Shown: positions 44,601 through 52,078 of the stretch, piece after piece
Numbering within the stretch: position 1 is the first letter of the stretch
Layout of the letters: each line of letters begins with the position of its first letter
Assembly (NCBI GenBank): GCA_017417025.1
Contig: JAFPZY010000013.1
Location: 1 to 60,993, forward strand
Direction of reading: 5' to 3'
Source: Paludibacteraceae bacterium
Lineage (GTDB): Bacteria; Bacteroidota; Bacteroidia; Bacteroidales; Paludibacteraceae
Length of the DNA stretch: 60,993 nucleotides
The notes under the pieces: generated by a model
Told to the model about the DNA's origin: nothing
Databases searched by the model: none
What the model saw: the letters and a program-made list of their open reading frames with translations, nothing else
Translations under genes and position numbers: made by a program

Positions 44601-45590
44601 TCCGCTCCGTCGGCTTCGGGCATTCAGGCTGGTGACTACCGCGGCGGATACTGGGAACTGCGGGAGCCGCTCGGCATCACCACACTGTCTTTCAACGGAC
44701 TCACTGACGGCGAGGAGCTCTCCGGAAAAGACGACATGGAGCGCATCATCACCAACTCTGCGCTGAAGCTTGTTGATATGGCTTATGACATCACCAACGA
44801 CATCATGTACGCCACCGACGGCACCGCTCTCTACACTTTCGACTACGATAACGGCACCATCAACAAAGTGGGGAACTTCATGCTCAAAACGAAGCTCATG
44901 GCTGTCGCTGTTGCGCTTGACGGAACTATCTACGGCGTTTGTCCTGATGCGAAAGATGCTGTCCTGTGCAAAGTGGAAGATATTGATGCTGATGCCGGCA
45001 TTGTATGGGTCTTTAACGCCTCTTTGTCAGGCAACAGCACCATGGGCATCCCCGTCACCGATGATGGCAACTACTCGCTCGCTTTCGACCATGCCACGGG
45101 CGAACTCTTCTTCGCAGGCAGCGACTACATATACAGCATCGACACAGAGACAGGCAAAGCCCGCATCTGCGGCGACCTCGGCATGAAGAAAGGTGCGCAG
45201 GGTGCTGTCACGGCTATGCACCGCATGCCGCGTCTGGTAAGTGTTAAAGTGAAGGTGGCTGAGGAGTGCGAAGACATGGGCTCTGTCTCCGTGAGCAAGA
45301 GCAAGGCGGTGTCCGGCACCAAAGTCACCGTCACAGCCAAGCCCAATAGCGGCTACGAGTTCAGCTACTGGACAAAGGAGAACAGCGGCACTAAGGTCAG
45401 CACCGACAGCGAATACACCTTCACCGTGAAGAGCAAGGTGACATACATCGCCTACTTCGAGAAGGCCGCAGGCCTCGGCGAAGTGAAGACGGACGCTGCA
45501 GGCGGCACGCAGAAACTCCTCATTGACGGAGTGCTCTATATCGTCCGCAACGGCCGCATCTACACTCCAGACGGACAGTTGGTGAGGTAA
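41661..45590 (+). CDS. Giant secreted surface protein 2, tandem paralogue
   Basis: 1309 residues with signal peptide MKKHLIPILLCVAALLGTAP. It has the same domain order as the preceding gene and close identity in the last third (GYEFSYWTKENSGTKVSTDS; tail QKLLIDGVLYIVRNGRIYTP), while the N-terminal beta-helix region has diverged. A 61-bp gap without a promoter suggests co-transcription. It appears to come from a whole-gene tandem duplication. Conserved Cys and His residues do not suggest an enzyme active site. Closed by the terminator at 45606. Confidence 0.82.
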   Translation: MKKHLIPILLCVAALLGTAPPLRADALPDGLVITIEGTSLNTGNCSNFTSPNVTGGRISYDIENRVLRLQNVTMKSNSSCLFRISGSTTPVNIDIQGDCNITSTYAKADAVMQFEVPVVFTSTRQGTLDIQADKAYGICFAPQLTIKGGADISINSGTYGIRGGKLDTGSDDSPDLLIDGSSLSLHGGDASLDNIRTLTLTDSELPSGITWDSETSSLQKGGSDYTGDLKITRAAGLYYYRLVSFGGKVSISDPKTGKPLDNPLKVKEAIEIRITAEDTDDYTFLQWGSGQTEKEISGLALPVFDIEYVAYFARNVKTEAPWYVCHLTSLAKYTDRFATETTLGVTGFASKKIITGAGVRYGSGNTAALLYATKPENGKAGFRYDVLNLDNVGSIQQESEVIAPQTDYFPVYAIAYNTFDRTFYCCAKNVSKDKNYLLKIDPDGKKISEVCALADIKNEITAMTTGTCGELYIIEADDVDATLWTVHFLTEAAISMPVRKGRVGVASSNAKKRNALGFDHVTGELIWMQSDAATSANSSVRVINSDDCTADYVSLAAGANNACAMFQMNNTCHIALKAADPSTGSVFFQNNLRAEGYFVPGAEVPVFASPAAYRRFVRWTDGNTDNPRIVKADGKVPEYTAEFDWEEGVTAYDIWVGKMQILSERTTVSYSNETMVANDGGFVAFDPATNTLTLDNVTISGDTESLLTIGRKGGEAGQPLTVKLNGDVNLLSTNKGGCCIAVYNTDVTFVSDGKGTLALYAQNQSSGIRLDASDLTFHGVKAAMDAQGCGIAGTGIETLAVRGSDMSVKGLTGSITDLAQLECNWCNITAPADAAFNPATHCVEAYGTSVKAKVVFKKWPELRVAAVQEGTGTFTLRSENTGEEFTDVGWFKAGDNITVTAHAADGYVFSRWTSDPDWGNESKKDNWWGEEISGIKSSVDETISALFYYEPQSSATWYAINGNKFVSFNMGDHAEHPETASAPSASGIQAGDYRGGYWELREPLGITTLSFNGLTDGEELSGKDDMERIITNSALKLVDMAYDITNDIMYATDGTALYTFDYDNGTINKVGNFMLKTKLMAVAVALDGTIYGVCPDAKDAVLCKVEDIDADAGIVWVFNASLSGNSTMGIPVTDDGNYSLAFDHATGELFFAGSDYIYSIDTETGKARICGDLGMKKGAQGAVTAMHRMPRLVSVKVKVAEECEDMGSVSVSKSKAVSGTKVTVTAKPNSGYEFSYWTKENSGTKVSTDSEYTFTVKSKVTYIAYFEKAAGLGEVKTDAAGGTQKLLIDGVLYIVRNGRIYTPDGQLVR

Positions 45591-45605
45591 ATCGGACAAA
45601 ACAGT

Positions 45606-45631
45606 AAGCCGGCGGTGAACACCGCCGGCTT
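45606..45631 (+). terminator. Intrinsic terminator after the surface-protein pair
   Basis: AAGCCGGCGGTG (45606-45617), short loop AA and CACCGCCGGCTT (45620-45631), then CTTGTTTTG. Confidence 0.85.
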
Positions 45632-45728
45632 CTTGTTTTGTCTCTCCTGTTTCCTGTTCAGGGGGCTTTGCCGTCTTCCGCTTTTGTCTCTTTGGGGGCT
45701 CTTTCTGCGCTCTTTCTGCGCTGTGTCT

Positions 45729-45761
45729 TCTACCCTCGCAGTACCCTCACAGTACCCTCAC
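45729..45761. repeat. 11-bp array agtaccctcrc, copy 2
   Basis: Three tandem units of agtaccctcac and variants just beyond the 3' end of nth. Same word as 20333-20365. Two units of the 11-mer gctctttctgc lie at about 45699-45720. Confidence 0.8.
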
Positions 45762-45762
45762 A

Positions 45763-46431
45763 CTACCGTGTCTCTGCGTGCCTGCACCACTCCCTTATGC
45801 CGCACTCTCCGCACTTGGGGTTGCGTGCCTGGCAGATGTAACGTCCGTGCAGCAGCAGCCAGTGGTGCGCTTTGGGGATGACAGACGGCGGAATATGCTT
45901 TGTCAGCTCCCGCTCTGTCTGCAGCGGGTTCTTGCTGTCGGTGGTCAGGCCTATGCGCTCCGACACGCGGAAGATGTGCGTGTCCACAGCCATTGTAGGC
46001 TGCTGCCAGAGCACGGCGCAGATGACGTTGGCTGTCTTGCGCCCTACGCCTGCAAGGGTCTGCAGGTCGCCTATGTTGTCCGGAACGGTGCCTCCGTACA
46101 CCTCCGTCAGCCTTTCGGCGGCGGCTTTCAGGTGCTGTGCTTTCGAGTTCGGGTAGCTCACTGACTTCACGTAGCTGAGTATGTCCTCCACGCTCGCCTG
46201 TGCCATGGCTTGCGGAGTGGGGTAGGCTGCAAAGAGTGCGGGCGTGACCAGATTGACGCGCTTGTCGGTGCATTGTGCGCTCAGCATCACTGCCACCAGA
46301 AGCTGGAACGGGTTGTCGTAGTGCAGTTCGCTCTCCGCCGAAGGCGCGTTCTGCGCGAACCACTCTAACACACGTGCGTACCGCTGCTCGGTTGTGATGT
46401 TTTTGCTCTGTGTCATGTCCTTTGGCATCAT
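45763..46431 (-). CDS. nth: Endonuclease III
   Basis: 222 residues from the ATG at 46431, which overlaps the stop of the DUF4924 gene (ATGA). Helix-hairpin-helix LAGVGRKTANVI with catalytic Lys132, Asp150 in VDTHIFRVSER, and the iron-sulfur cluster motif Cys200-x6-Cys-x2-Cys-x5-Cys216. A DNA glycosylase and AP-lyase for oxidised pyrimidines. Confidence 0.95.
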   Translation of the reverse strand: MMPKDMTQSKNITTEQRYARVLEWFAQNAPSAESELHYDNPFQLLVAVMLSAQCTDKRVNLVTPALFAAYPTPQAMAQASVEDILSYVKSVSYPNSKAQHLKAAAERLTEVYGGTVPDNIGDLQTLAGVGRKTANVICAVLWQQPTMAVDTHIFRVSERIGLTTDSKNPLQTERELTKHIPPSVIPKAHHWLLLHGRYICQARNPKCGECGIREWCRHAETR

Positions 46432-46889
46432 ATCTCCGACGCATGCTCGTCGTAGTAGGTCTTGCTCAGGAAGCGCAGCAACTGTGTCGCGTCCTTCACC
46501 ACGGTCTCCGTCCCCTCCGATATCTCCTGCTTCTTCAGCCTGAGCAGCATCACCTGGTAGAGCAGCGTGAGGCATGCTTCCACGTCCGACATTGTCGGAC
46601 GGTCGGTCTTCGCCTTCAGCAGGTTGAGCGACGGCTCTATGTGCTGTATGACGGCTTTGTAGGGGGCTTCGGTCTGCAGCAGTTCGTCGTGCAGGTCCTC
46701 CATCTCGGCAAGTGCGTTCTTGGCCAGTTGCAGGTGTCCGCCGCCCATGATGCCCTCCTGGTGCATCATGTCGTTCAGTTCCATCAGCTCGGTGTTGTTC
46801 ATCGCCTGCTCGGGGAAGGCCCGCAGGTAGTCTTCTATCTGCCAGAGATAGAGGATGTATTCGGCTATGTTTGCCCGTTTCGATTTCAT
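46428..46889 (-). CDS. DUF4924-family protein
   Basis: 153 residues from MKSKRANIAEYILYLWQIED, matching the DUF4924 family (conserved NIAEYILY-WQIED), cytoplasmic and all-helical. Upstream in-frame codons overlap the S4-domain gene end and are rejected. Function unknown; the family is largely limited to Bacteroidota and here sits between hslR and nth. Confidence 0.75.
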   Translation of the reverse strand: MKSKRANIAEYILYLWQIEDYLRAFPEQAMNNTELMELNDMMHQEGIMGGGHLQLAKNALAEMEDLHDELLQTEAPYKAVIQHIEPSLNLLKAKTDRPTMSDVEACLTLLYQVMLLRLKKQEISEGTETVVKDATQLLRFLSKTYYDEHASEI

Positions 46890-46899
46890 GGTTGTTGTT

Positions 46900-47313
46900 T
46901 TAGTCCTCGTCGTCTTCCCAGGTGTCAATCTCGTTGTCCCAGTCGTCGCTGACGAACTGCTCTATGTCGCGCCGGTCTTTCTTGGTGGGGCGGCCTGTTC
47001 CGCGGTCGCGTCCGCTTTGTCCGGCAAGGCGTGCCAGTTCCAGCAGTTCCAGCTGGTCTTGGGCTGTTATGTCGCGCATGTAGTCGGGCACCAGTTTGGC
47101 TCCGAGCCTGTTCTCGCTCAGCCGCAGCACCTCGTAGCTGAAGGTGATGGGGCCTTTCCTTACAGAGAACTTGTCGCCTTCGGCGAATGTGCGCGAGGGC
47201 TTCAGCTGCTGCCCGTTCATGGTTACGCGTCCTTTCTTGCATGCGTCCGCAGCCATTGACCGCGTTTTGTATATCCGCATCGCAAACAGGTATTTGTCCA
47301 CTCTTACTGCCAT
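46900..47313 (-). CDS. hslR: S4-domain RNA-binding protein, Hsp15-like
   Basis: 137 residues. The N-terminal S4 domain (VRVDKYLFAMRIYKTRSMAA; KKGRVTMNGQQLKPS) matches Hsp15, which recycles free 50S subunits carrying nascent chains. An acidic C-terminal tail (DNEIDTWEDDED) follows. Located with pth and rplY, consistent with a translation-related role. Confidence 0.85.
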   Translation of the reverse strand: MAVRVDKYLFAMRIYKTRSMAADACKKGRVTMNGQQLKPSRTFAEGDKFSVRKGPITFSYEVLRLSENRLGAKLVPDYMRDITAQDQLELLELARLAGQSGRDRGTGRPTKKDRRDIEQFVSDDWDNEIDTWEDDED

Positions 47314-47324
47314 ATCTTTCCGCT

Positions 47325-47414
47325 TTCGACTTTTGACTTTCGACTTTTGACTTTCGACTTTTGACTTTCGACTTTTGACTTTCGACTTCCTGCTTTCGAC
47401 CTTCGACTTTCGAC
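47325..47414. repeat. TTTCGAC/TTTTGAC 7-bp repeat array, copy 2
   Basis: Alternating TTTCGAC and TTTTGAC words over about 90 bp between hslR and pth. Confidence 0.8.
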
Positions 47415-47417
47415 TTC

Positions 47418-47984
47418 CTACTTCCGGCTGTTGAACAGGTTCATTGTCCTGTCGATTCCTTGCAGGCAGAACGTGGGTATTATCTCTTTCACCACCTCCA
47501 GGCGTTCAGGCAGCAGTTTCTCTTCTTCTTCGGTCCATTCGCCGAGGACGAAGTTGATTTGTCCTCCGCGCGTATATTCGTTGCCTATGCCGAACCGCAC
47601 CCGTGCGTAGTTGGGGGTGCAGAGCACCTGCTCTATATGGCGCAGTCCGTTGTGCCCGCCGGCGCTGCCCTGTTTGCGTATGCGTATGGTGCCGAAAGGC
47701 AGGTTGAGGTCGTCCACGAGCACCAGCAGGTTCTCCAGCATAATCTTCTCTTCCTGCATCCAGTACCTGACCGCGTTGCCGCTCAGGTTCATGAAGGTGG
47801 AAGGCTTGAGCAGCAGCATTTCGGCGTTCTTGACGCGGCATCGTGCCACCATGCCGTAACGGCGGTCTTCAAATGCAACGTTGGACGCTTCTGCAAAAGC
47901 GTCCAACATGCGGAATCCTATGTTGTGCCGGGTTGCGCGGTACTCGTCGCCGATGTTGCCAAGCCCGACTATCAGGTGTTTCAT
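47418..47984 (-). CDS. pth: Peptidyl-tRNA hydrolase
   Basis: 188 residues. [20 protein letters not shown] has the family start with Asn10 and catalytic His20; [10 protein letters not shown] and [12 protein letters not shown] complete the site. It releases tRNA from prematurely dropped peptidyl-tRNA. It follows rplY by 12 bp, a common linkage. Confidence 0.95.
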   Translation of the reverse strand: MKHLIVGLGNIGDEYRATRHNIGFRMLDAFAEASNVAFEDRRYGMVARCRVKNAEMLLLKPSTFMNLSGNAVRYWMQEEKIMLENLLVLVDDLNLPFGTIRIRKQGSAGGHNGLRHIEQVLCTPNYARVRFGIGNEYTRGGQINFVLGEWTEEEEKLLPERLEVVKEIIPTFCLQGIDRTMNLFNSRK

Positions 47985-47996
47985 CAGCCGTTGTCT

Positions 47997-48563
47997 TTAT
48001 TCGGCAGCTGCGGTTGCACTGGCGCGGGTGGCCTTTACTTGTGCGATGCAGGCATCCTTCACGTTCATGAAGCGCAGGCCTTCCATCTTGACATCGCCCA
48101 CGGCCAGTTTCTTGCCCAACCCGAGATTGGTAACGTCAATCACGATGCGGTCGGGTATCTGGGTGTATATGCCGTTCACTTTCAGTTTGCGCATCTCAAG
48201 GCTCAGCTTACCACCGGCTTTTACGCCTTCGGCGTGACCTTCAAGCTGTACGGGTATTTCCACTGTAACGGGCTTCTGCTCGTTCACCTCAAGGAAATCG
48301 ATATGGAGAACGTTCTCGCTGATGGGGTGGAACTGGTATTCCTTAACCACAGCCATCTTCTTCATGTCGCCGATGGTCAGTGCCACTACCTGTGTGTCGG
48401 GGGTGTAGATAAGTTTGCGTACATCGTCTTTCTTTACTGTGAAAGTGATGTTCTCGCCCAGGCCGTAAAGGTTGCATGGAACCATTTCCTGTTTGCGCAG
48501 CGCTTTTGCTGCTTTCTTGCCGTACTCTGAACGCAGAGTGCCGTTAAGTTCGAATGTTTTCAT
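47997..48563 (-). CDS. rplY: 50S ribosomal protein L25/Ctc
   Basis: 188 residues. The N-terminal L25 domain (RSEYGKKAAKALRKQEMVPC; FHPISENVLHIDFLEV) is followed by the TL5/Ctc extension. It binds 5S rRNA. First gene after tRNA-Gln in this minus-strand cluster. Confidence 0.93.
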   Translation of the reverse strand: MKTFELNGTLRSEYGKKAAKALRKQEMVPCNLYGLGENITFTVKKDDVRKLIYTPDTQVVALTIGDMKKMAVVKEYQFHPISENVLHIDFLEVNEQKPVTVEIPVQLEGHAEGVKAGGKLSLEMRKLKVNGIYTQIPDRIVIDVTNLGLGKKLAVGDVKMEGLRFMNVKDACIAQVKATRASATAAAE

Positions 48564-48660
48564 CTGTTTGGTTTGTGTTACTCAATAGTGGGCAGGAAAG
48601 TTACGCCCTGTCGGTGCGTCTTGCGTGTGGCTGCCCGTATCCCATCACACTTGCTTTGTG

Positions 48661-48731
48661 TTGCCTAACGAGGAATCGAACCTCGCCCCTCAGAACCAAA
48701 ATCTGATGTACTACCGATATACGATTAGGCA
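48661..48731 (-). tRNA. tRNA-Gln (anticodon TTG)
   Basis: Acceptor arms TGCCTAA (5' at 48731) and TTAGGCA pair fully. Anticodon stem TCAGA/TCTGA encloses TTTTGGT, giving anticodon TTG. T-arm CGAGG-TTCGATT-CCTCG. The CCA end is not encoded. Confidence 0.93.
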
Positions 48732-48764
48732 CTGCCTTGCCGCCCTTAAGCGCAAAAGCGGGTG

Positions 48765-48796
48765 CAAAGGTACGGCTTTTTTTTCATACCACCAAA
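48765..48796 (-). promoter_or_regulatory. Promoter of tRNA-Gln
   Basis: Minus strand TTTG (48796-48793), 20-bp spacer, TACCTTTG (48772-48765), about 35 bases before the tRNA. Confidence 0.75.
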
Positions 48797-48935
48797 TATT
48801 TTTGCGTTTTTGTGTATATTTTGCAACAAATCCCCTTTACTGCATGCCAAATATGTCCGGGTGAGTGTTGATGCGTGTGTCTGCAGGGGCGTTGGCGGTG
48901 TGCGCGGGAGAACAAGCCGGAGTTTTTGAATAATA

Positions 48936-48967
48936 TTTGACCAATTCGTGAAAATTACGTATATTTG
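48936..48967 (+). promoter_or_regulatory. Promoter of the serine invertase
   Basis: TTTG at 48936-48939, 20-bp spacer, TATATTTG at 48960-48967. Expected start near 48974, at the foot of a hairpin (AATAAGTTA 48976-48984 with TAACTTATT 48994-49002). Confidence 0.7.
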
Positions 48968-49011
48968 CTCATAATAATAAGTTAAGCCCTCCGTAACTTA
49001 TTACTTGCCAC

Positions 49012-49062
49012 AACCAAGATAATCAACCAAGATAATCAACCAAGATAATCAACCAAACAATC
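49012..49062. repeat. 13-bp array aaccaagataatc in the invertase leader
   Basis: Three perfect units (49012-49050) and one degenerate unit, within the 5' untranslated region of the invertase. Confidence 0.85.
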
Positions 49063-49097
49063 AACCTTATTTATTAACCAACTAAATTTTATTTGTT

Positions 49098-49940
49098 ATG
49101 ACTTATGGTTATATCCGTGTGAGTTCGGACCACCAGACGGTGGAGAACCAGCGTTTTGAAATCAACCGGTTCTGCAGAGAGAACCAAATGGCCATTGACG
49201 GCTGGATAGACGAGACTATCTCCGGCACGAAGAACTACAACAGCCGCCAGTTGGGACAGCTTCTGGCGAATGTGCAGAAGGACGACATCATAATCTGCTC
49301 GGAGTTGTCCAGGCTCGGGCGCAACCTGTTTATGATAATGGAGATTCTCAACCTGTGCATGGCAAAGGAGTGCCGCGTCTGGACTATTAAGGACGGCTAC
49401 CGCCTCGGCGATGACATACAGAGCAAGGTGCTTGCTTTCGCTTTCGGTCTGTCGGCGGAGATAGAGCGCAACCTCATCTCGCAGCGCACCAAAGAGGCTC
49501 TGCTCCGCCGCAAGGAGGAAGGGATGAAGCTGGGCCGCCCTGCAGGCAAGCGCTCGAAGATGATGCGCTGCAAGCTGTTCGGCACAGAGGCGAAGATAAT
49601 CTATCTGCGCCGTCACGGTCTGTCGTTCAGGCAGATATCTGAGGTGCTGGAAGTGGGTCGCGACACTGTCAGGCGCTTTTACCGCCGCTTTCTCGGGGAG
49701 ACGCTTGATCATGCCTCTATGCCCCGCGCCCGCGACTTCCTCACCACCGCCAGGGGGAGTGAGTACGCCGCGCGCATCAACGAGCGCCGCCTTGCGCGTC
49801 TTGCCCGCGAAGAGGAGAAGAGAATGAGGCTGCTGCAAGAGCAGAACGGCGAAGCAGGCACGGAAGAGAGTACGGAACAGCAGCAGGAGCAGGCGGCTGA
49901 ACAGCCTCAGGAGCAAGCCGGAAGCCGGACGCAGGGTTAA
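49098..49940 (+). CDS. Serine recombinase, Mpi-type DNA invertase
   Basis: 280 residues. Resolvase catalytic domain with YGYIRVSSDHQT (active Ser at 9 or 10), ICSELSRLGRN (71-76 region) and the dimer helix FGLSAEIERNLISQRTKEAL; then LGRPAG and a C-terminal helix-turn-helix (SFRQISEVLEVGRDTVRRFY). The pattern follows Mpi, the multiple-promoter invertase of Bacteroides fragilis, which flips capsule promoters. The tail is unusual: about 75 residues rich in Q, E and A after the HTH. A candidate target is at 25075-25324. It overlaps the 3' end of uvrB by 4 bp, convergently. Confidence 0.9.
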   Translation: MTYGYIRVSSDHQTVENQRFEINRFCRENQMAIDGWIDETISGTKNYNSRQLGQLLANVQKDDIIICSELSRLGRNLFMIMEILNLCMAKECRVWTIKDGYRLGDDIQSKVLAFAFGLSAEIERNLISQRTKEALLRRKEEGMKLGRPAGKRSKMMRCKLFGTEAKIIYLRRHGLSFRQISEVLEVGRDTVRRFYRRFLGETLDHASMPRARDFLTTARGSEYAARINERRLARLAREEEKRMRLLQEQNGEAGTEESTEQQQEQAAEQPQEQAGSRTQG

Positions 49941-51997
49941 GAGCCGCGCAGTGCCTGCAGGCGGTCCTCCATGAGGAGCATCTCATCGCGGAGCAGCGCG
50001 GCAGCGTTGAAGTCAAGTGCTTTGGCTGCAGCGAGCATCTGCTTGCGCTTCTCCTGCGCGGCTTTCTCGAGCTGCTTGGGCGACATCTGCTGCCATGCAG
50101 CGTTCTTCCAGCTGCGGCGAATGTTGTCCTGCAACTGCTTTTTCTCCGCCTCCGCGTCGTGGTAGAGAGCGGCCAGCGGGCTGCTCTCTATGCGCTTGCT
50201 GACGGCTATGGGGGTGATGTTGTGGGCTTTGTTGTAGGCCTGCTGCTTGGTTCGGCGGCGCTCGGTCTCGTCGATGGTGCGCTGCATGGAGTCTGTTATT
50301 TTGTCAGCGTACATGATGACGAGCCCTTCGGGGTGTCGTGCGGCGCGTCCGGCAGTCTGTGTGAGCGAGCGGAAGTTGCGCAGAAAGCCCTCTTTGTCAG
50401 CGTCAAGAATAGCGACGAGCGACACTTCGGGCAGGTCGAGTCCCTCGCGCAGGAGGTTGACCCCGACGAGCACGTCGTAGAGGCCTTTGCGCAGGTCTTC
50501 CATAATCTTGACTCTCTCGATGGTGTCAATGTCGGAGTGTATGTAGGCGGAGCGGACCCCGTAGCGGCGGAGGTAGTCGTCCAGTTCCTCCGCCATGCGC
50601 TTGGTGAGGGTGGTGACGAGCACGCGCTGGTCTTTCTCGACGCGGCGCTGTATCTCCTCCATGAGGTCGTCCACCTGGTGCTGTGTGGGGCGTACGCTGA
50701 CGGGCGGGTCGAGCAGTCCGGTGGGGCGTATGACCTGGTCCACCACTATGCCCTCCGACTTCGCCAGCTCGTAGTCGGCGGGTGTGGCGCTGAGGAAGAT
50801 GACGTTGCGTGCTCCGCCGGCAGCGGCTCCGTCGAGGCCGACCTTGCTCTCCCACTCGGAGAAGGTGAGCGGGCGGTTGTCGCGTGCGGCAGGTAGGCGG
50901 AAGCCGTACTGGACGAGGTTGTCCTTGCGCGCCTTGTCGCCGCCGTACATGGCATGTATCTGCGGGACGGTGACGTGGCTCTCGTCGATGACGCAGAGCA
51001 TGTCGTCGGGGAAGTAGTCGAGCAGGCAGTATGGGGGAGTGCCTGCTGGCCGGCCGTCGAAGTAGCGGCTGTAGTTCTCCACGCCGGAGCAATAGCCGAG
51101 CTCCTGAATCATCTCGAGGTCGTATTTGACGCGCTCCTCTATGCGCTTGGCGTAGAGGTCTTCGCCTATCTCCTGAAAGTGCATTACCTGGTTGGCGAGG
51201 TCGATTTTTATCTGCTCCATGGCGGTCTGCAGTCGCTCGGAGGAGGTGCAGAAGATGGTGGCGGGGTAGATGTTGATGCGCTGGAACTCGTCCACAAGGT
51301 GCATTGACACGGGGTCGAGCTGCAGAATCTCCTCTATCTCGTTGCCGAAGAAGGTGATGCGGATAAGCTGGTCGGCATAGGCGAGGCGGACATCGACGGT
51401 GTCGCCCTTGACGCGGAAGCGGCCCCTGTCGAGCTGCTGGTCGTTGCGCACGTACTGTGCATCAACCAGTTGGCGCAGCAGGTCGTCCATGCGTATGTTC
51501 TGCCCTGTCTCGACAGTGAGGCACGAGCGGGAGAAGTCCTGCGGGTTGCCGATGCCGTAAAGGCAGCTGACCGATGAGACCACGACCACGTCTCTGCGCC
51601 CGCTGAGCAAGGCGGCGGTGGCGGAGAGGCGCAGACGGTCGATTTCCTCGTTGATGGAGAGGTCTTTCTCTATATAGGTGTCGGTCTGGGGGATGTAGGC
51701 TTCGGGCTGGTAGTAGTCGTAGTAACTGACAAAGTACTCGACGGCGTTGTTGGGGAAGAAGCCTTTCATCTCGGCATATAGTTGTGCGGCGAGCGTCTTG
51801 TTGTGGCTGAGGATGAGCGTCGGGCGGTTGAGGTTGGCAATCACGTTGGCGACAGTGAAAGTCTTTCCGCTGCCTGTTACTCCGAGCAGGGTCTGTGCGG
51901 GTGCGCCCGCCAGTACACCTTCGGTGAGCTGCCTTATGGCCTCGGGCTGGTCGCCTGTAGGCTTGAACTGCGAGACAAGTTGGAAACGGTCGGTCAT
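49937..51997 (-). CDS. uvrB: Excinuclease ABC subunit B
   Basis: 686 residues. Walker A GVTGSGKT (39-46), the beta-hairpin region SYYDYYQPEAYIP, helicase motifs (FVSYYDYY; LLREGLDLPEVSLVAILDAD) and the C-terminal UVR motif (LDFNAAALLRDEML). It verifies damage and loads UvrC in nucleotide excision repair. Downstream of the DAHP synthase gene in a valS-led operon. Confidence 0.96.
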   Translation of the reverse strand: MTDRFQLVSQFKPTGDQPEAIRQLTEGVLAGAPAQTLLGVTGSGKTFTVANVIANLNRPTLILSHNKTLAAQLYAEMKGFFPNNAVEYFVSYYDYYQPEAYIPQTDTYIEKDLSINEEIDRLRLSATAALLSGRRDVVVVSSVSCLYGIGNPQDFSRSCLTVETGQNIRMDDLLRQLVDAQYVRNDQQLDRGRFRVKGDTVDVRLAYADQLIRITFFGNEIEEILQLDPVSMHLVDEFQRINIYPATIFCTSSERLQTAMEQIKIDLANQVMHFQEIGEDLYAKRIEERVKYDLEMIQELGYCSGVENYSRYFDGRPAGTPPYCLLDYFPDDMLCVIDESHVTVPQIHAMYGGDKARKDNLVQYGFRLPAARDNRPLTFSEWESKVGLDGAAAGGARNVIFLSATPADYELAKSEGIVVDQVIRPTGLLDPPVSVRPTQHQVDDLMEEIQRRVEKDQRVLVTTLTKRMAEELDDYLRRYGVRSAYIHSDIDTIERVKIMEDLRKGLYDVLVGVNLLREGLDLPEVSLVAILDADKEGFLRNFRSLTQTAGRAARHPEGLVIMYADKITDSMQRTIDETERRRTKQQAYNKAHNITPIAVSKRIESSPLAALYHDAEAEKKQLQDNIRRSWKNAAWQQMSPKQLEKAAQEKRKQMLAAAKALDFNAAALLRDEMLLMEDRLQALRGS

Positions 51998-52023
51998 TGT
52001 CTTATACAGGAATAGGGTTATCT

Positions 52024-52078
52024 CGGTTGTGAGTCGGTCATCTCTCGGTCGTCTCTCGGTTGTCTCCCGGTTGCTGTG
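52024..52078. repeat. 11-bp array (cggtcgtctct), five units, entering a coding sequence
   Basis: Five consecutive 11-bp units beginning CGG at 52024, 52035, 52046, 52057 and 52068. Most of it codes for the C terminus of the DAHP synthase-chorismate mutase. Confidence 0.85.

Larger units (their letters stand above)
48732..49097. other. Divergent intergenic region between tRNA-Gln and the invertase
   Basis: 366 bp without a gene: two divergent consensus promoters, a leader hairpin (48976-49002) and a 13-bp array (49012-49062) upstream of the invertase. Confidence 0.75.

Noticed and set aside
48661..49940. Integrated mobile element at tRNA-Gln with the serine recombinase as integrase
   Set aside because: The recombinase is of the short invertase type, no attachment-site duplication of the tRNA end is seen, and uvrB follows directly.
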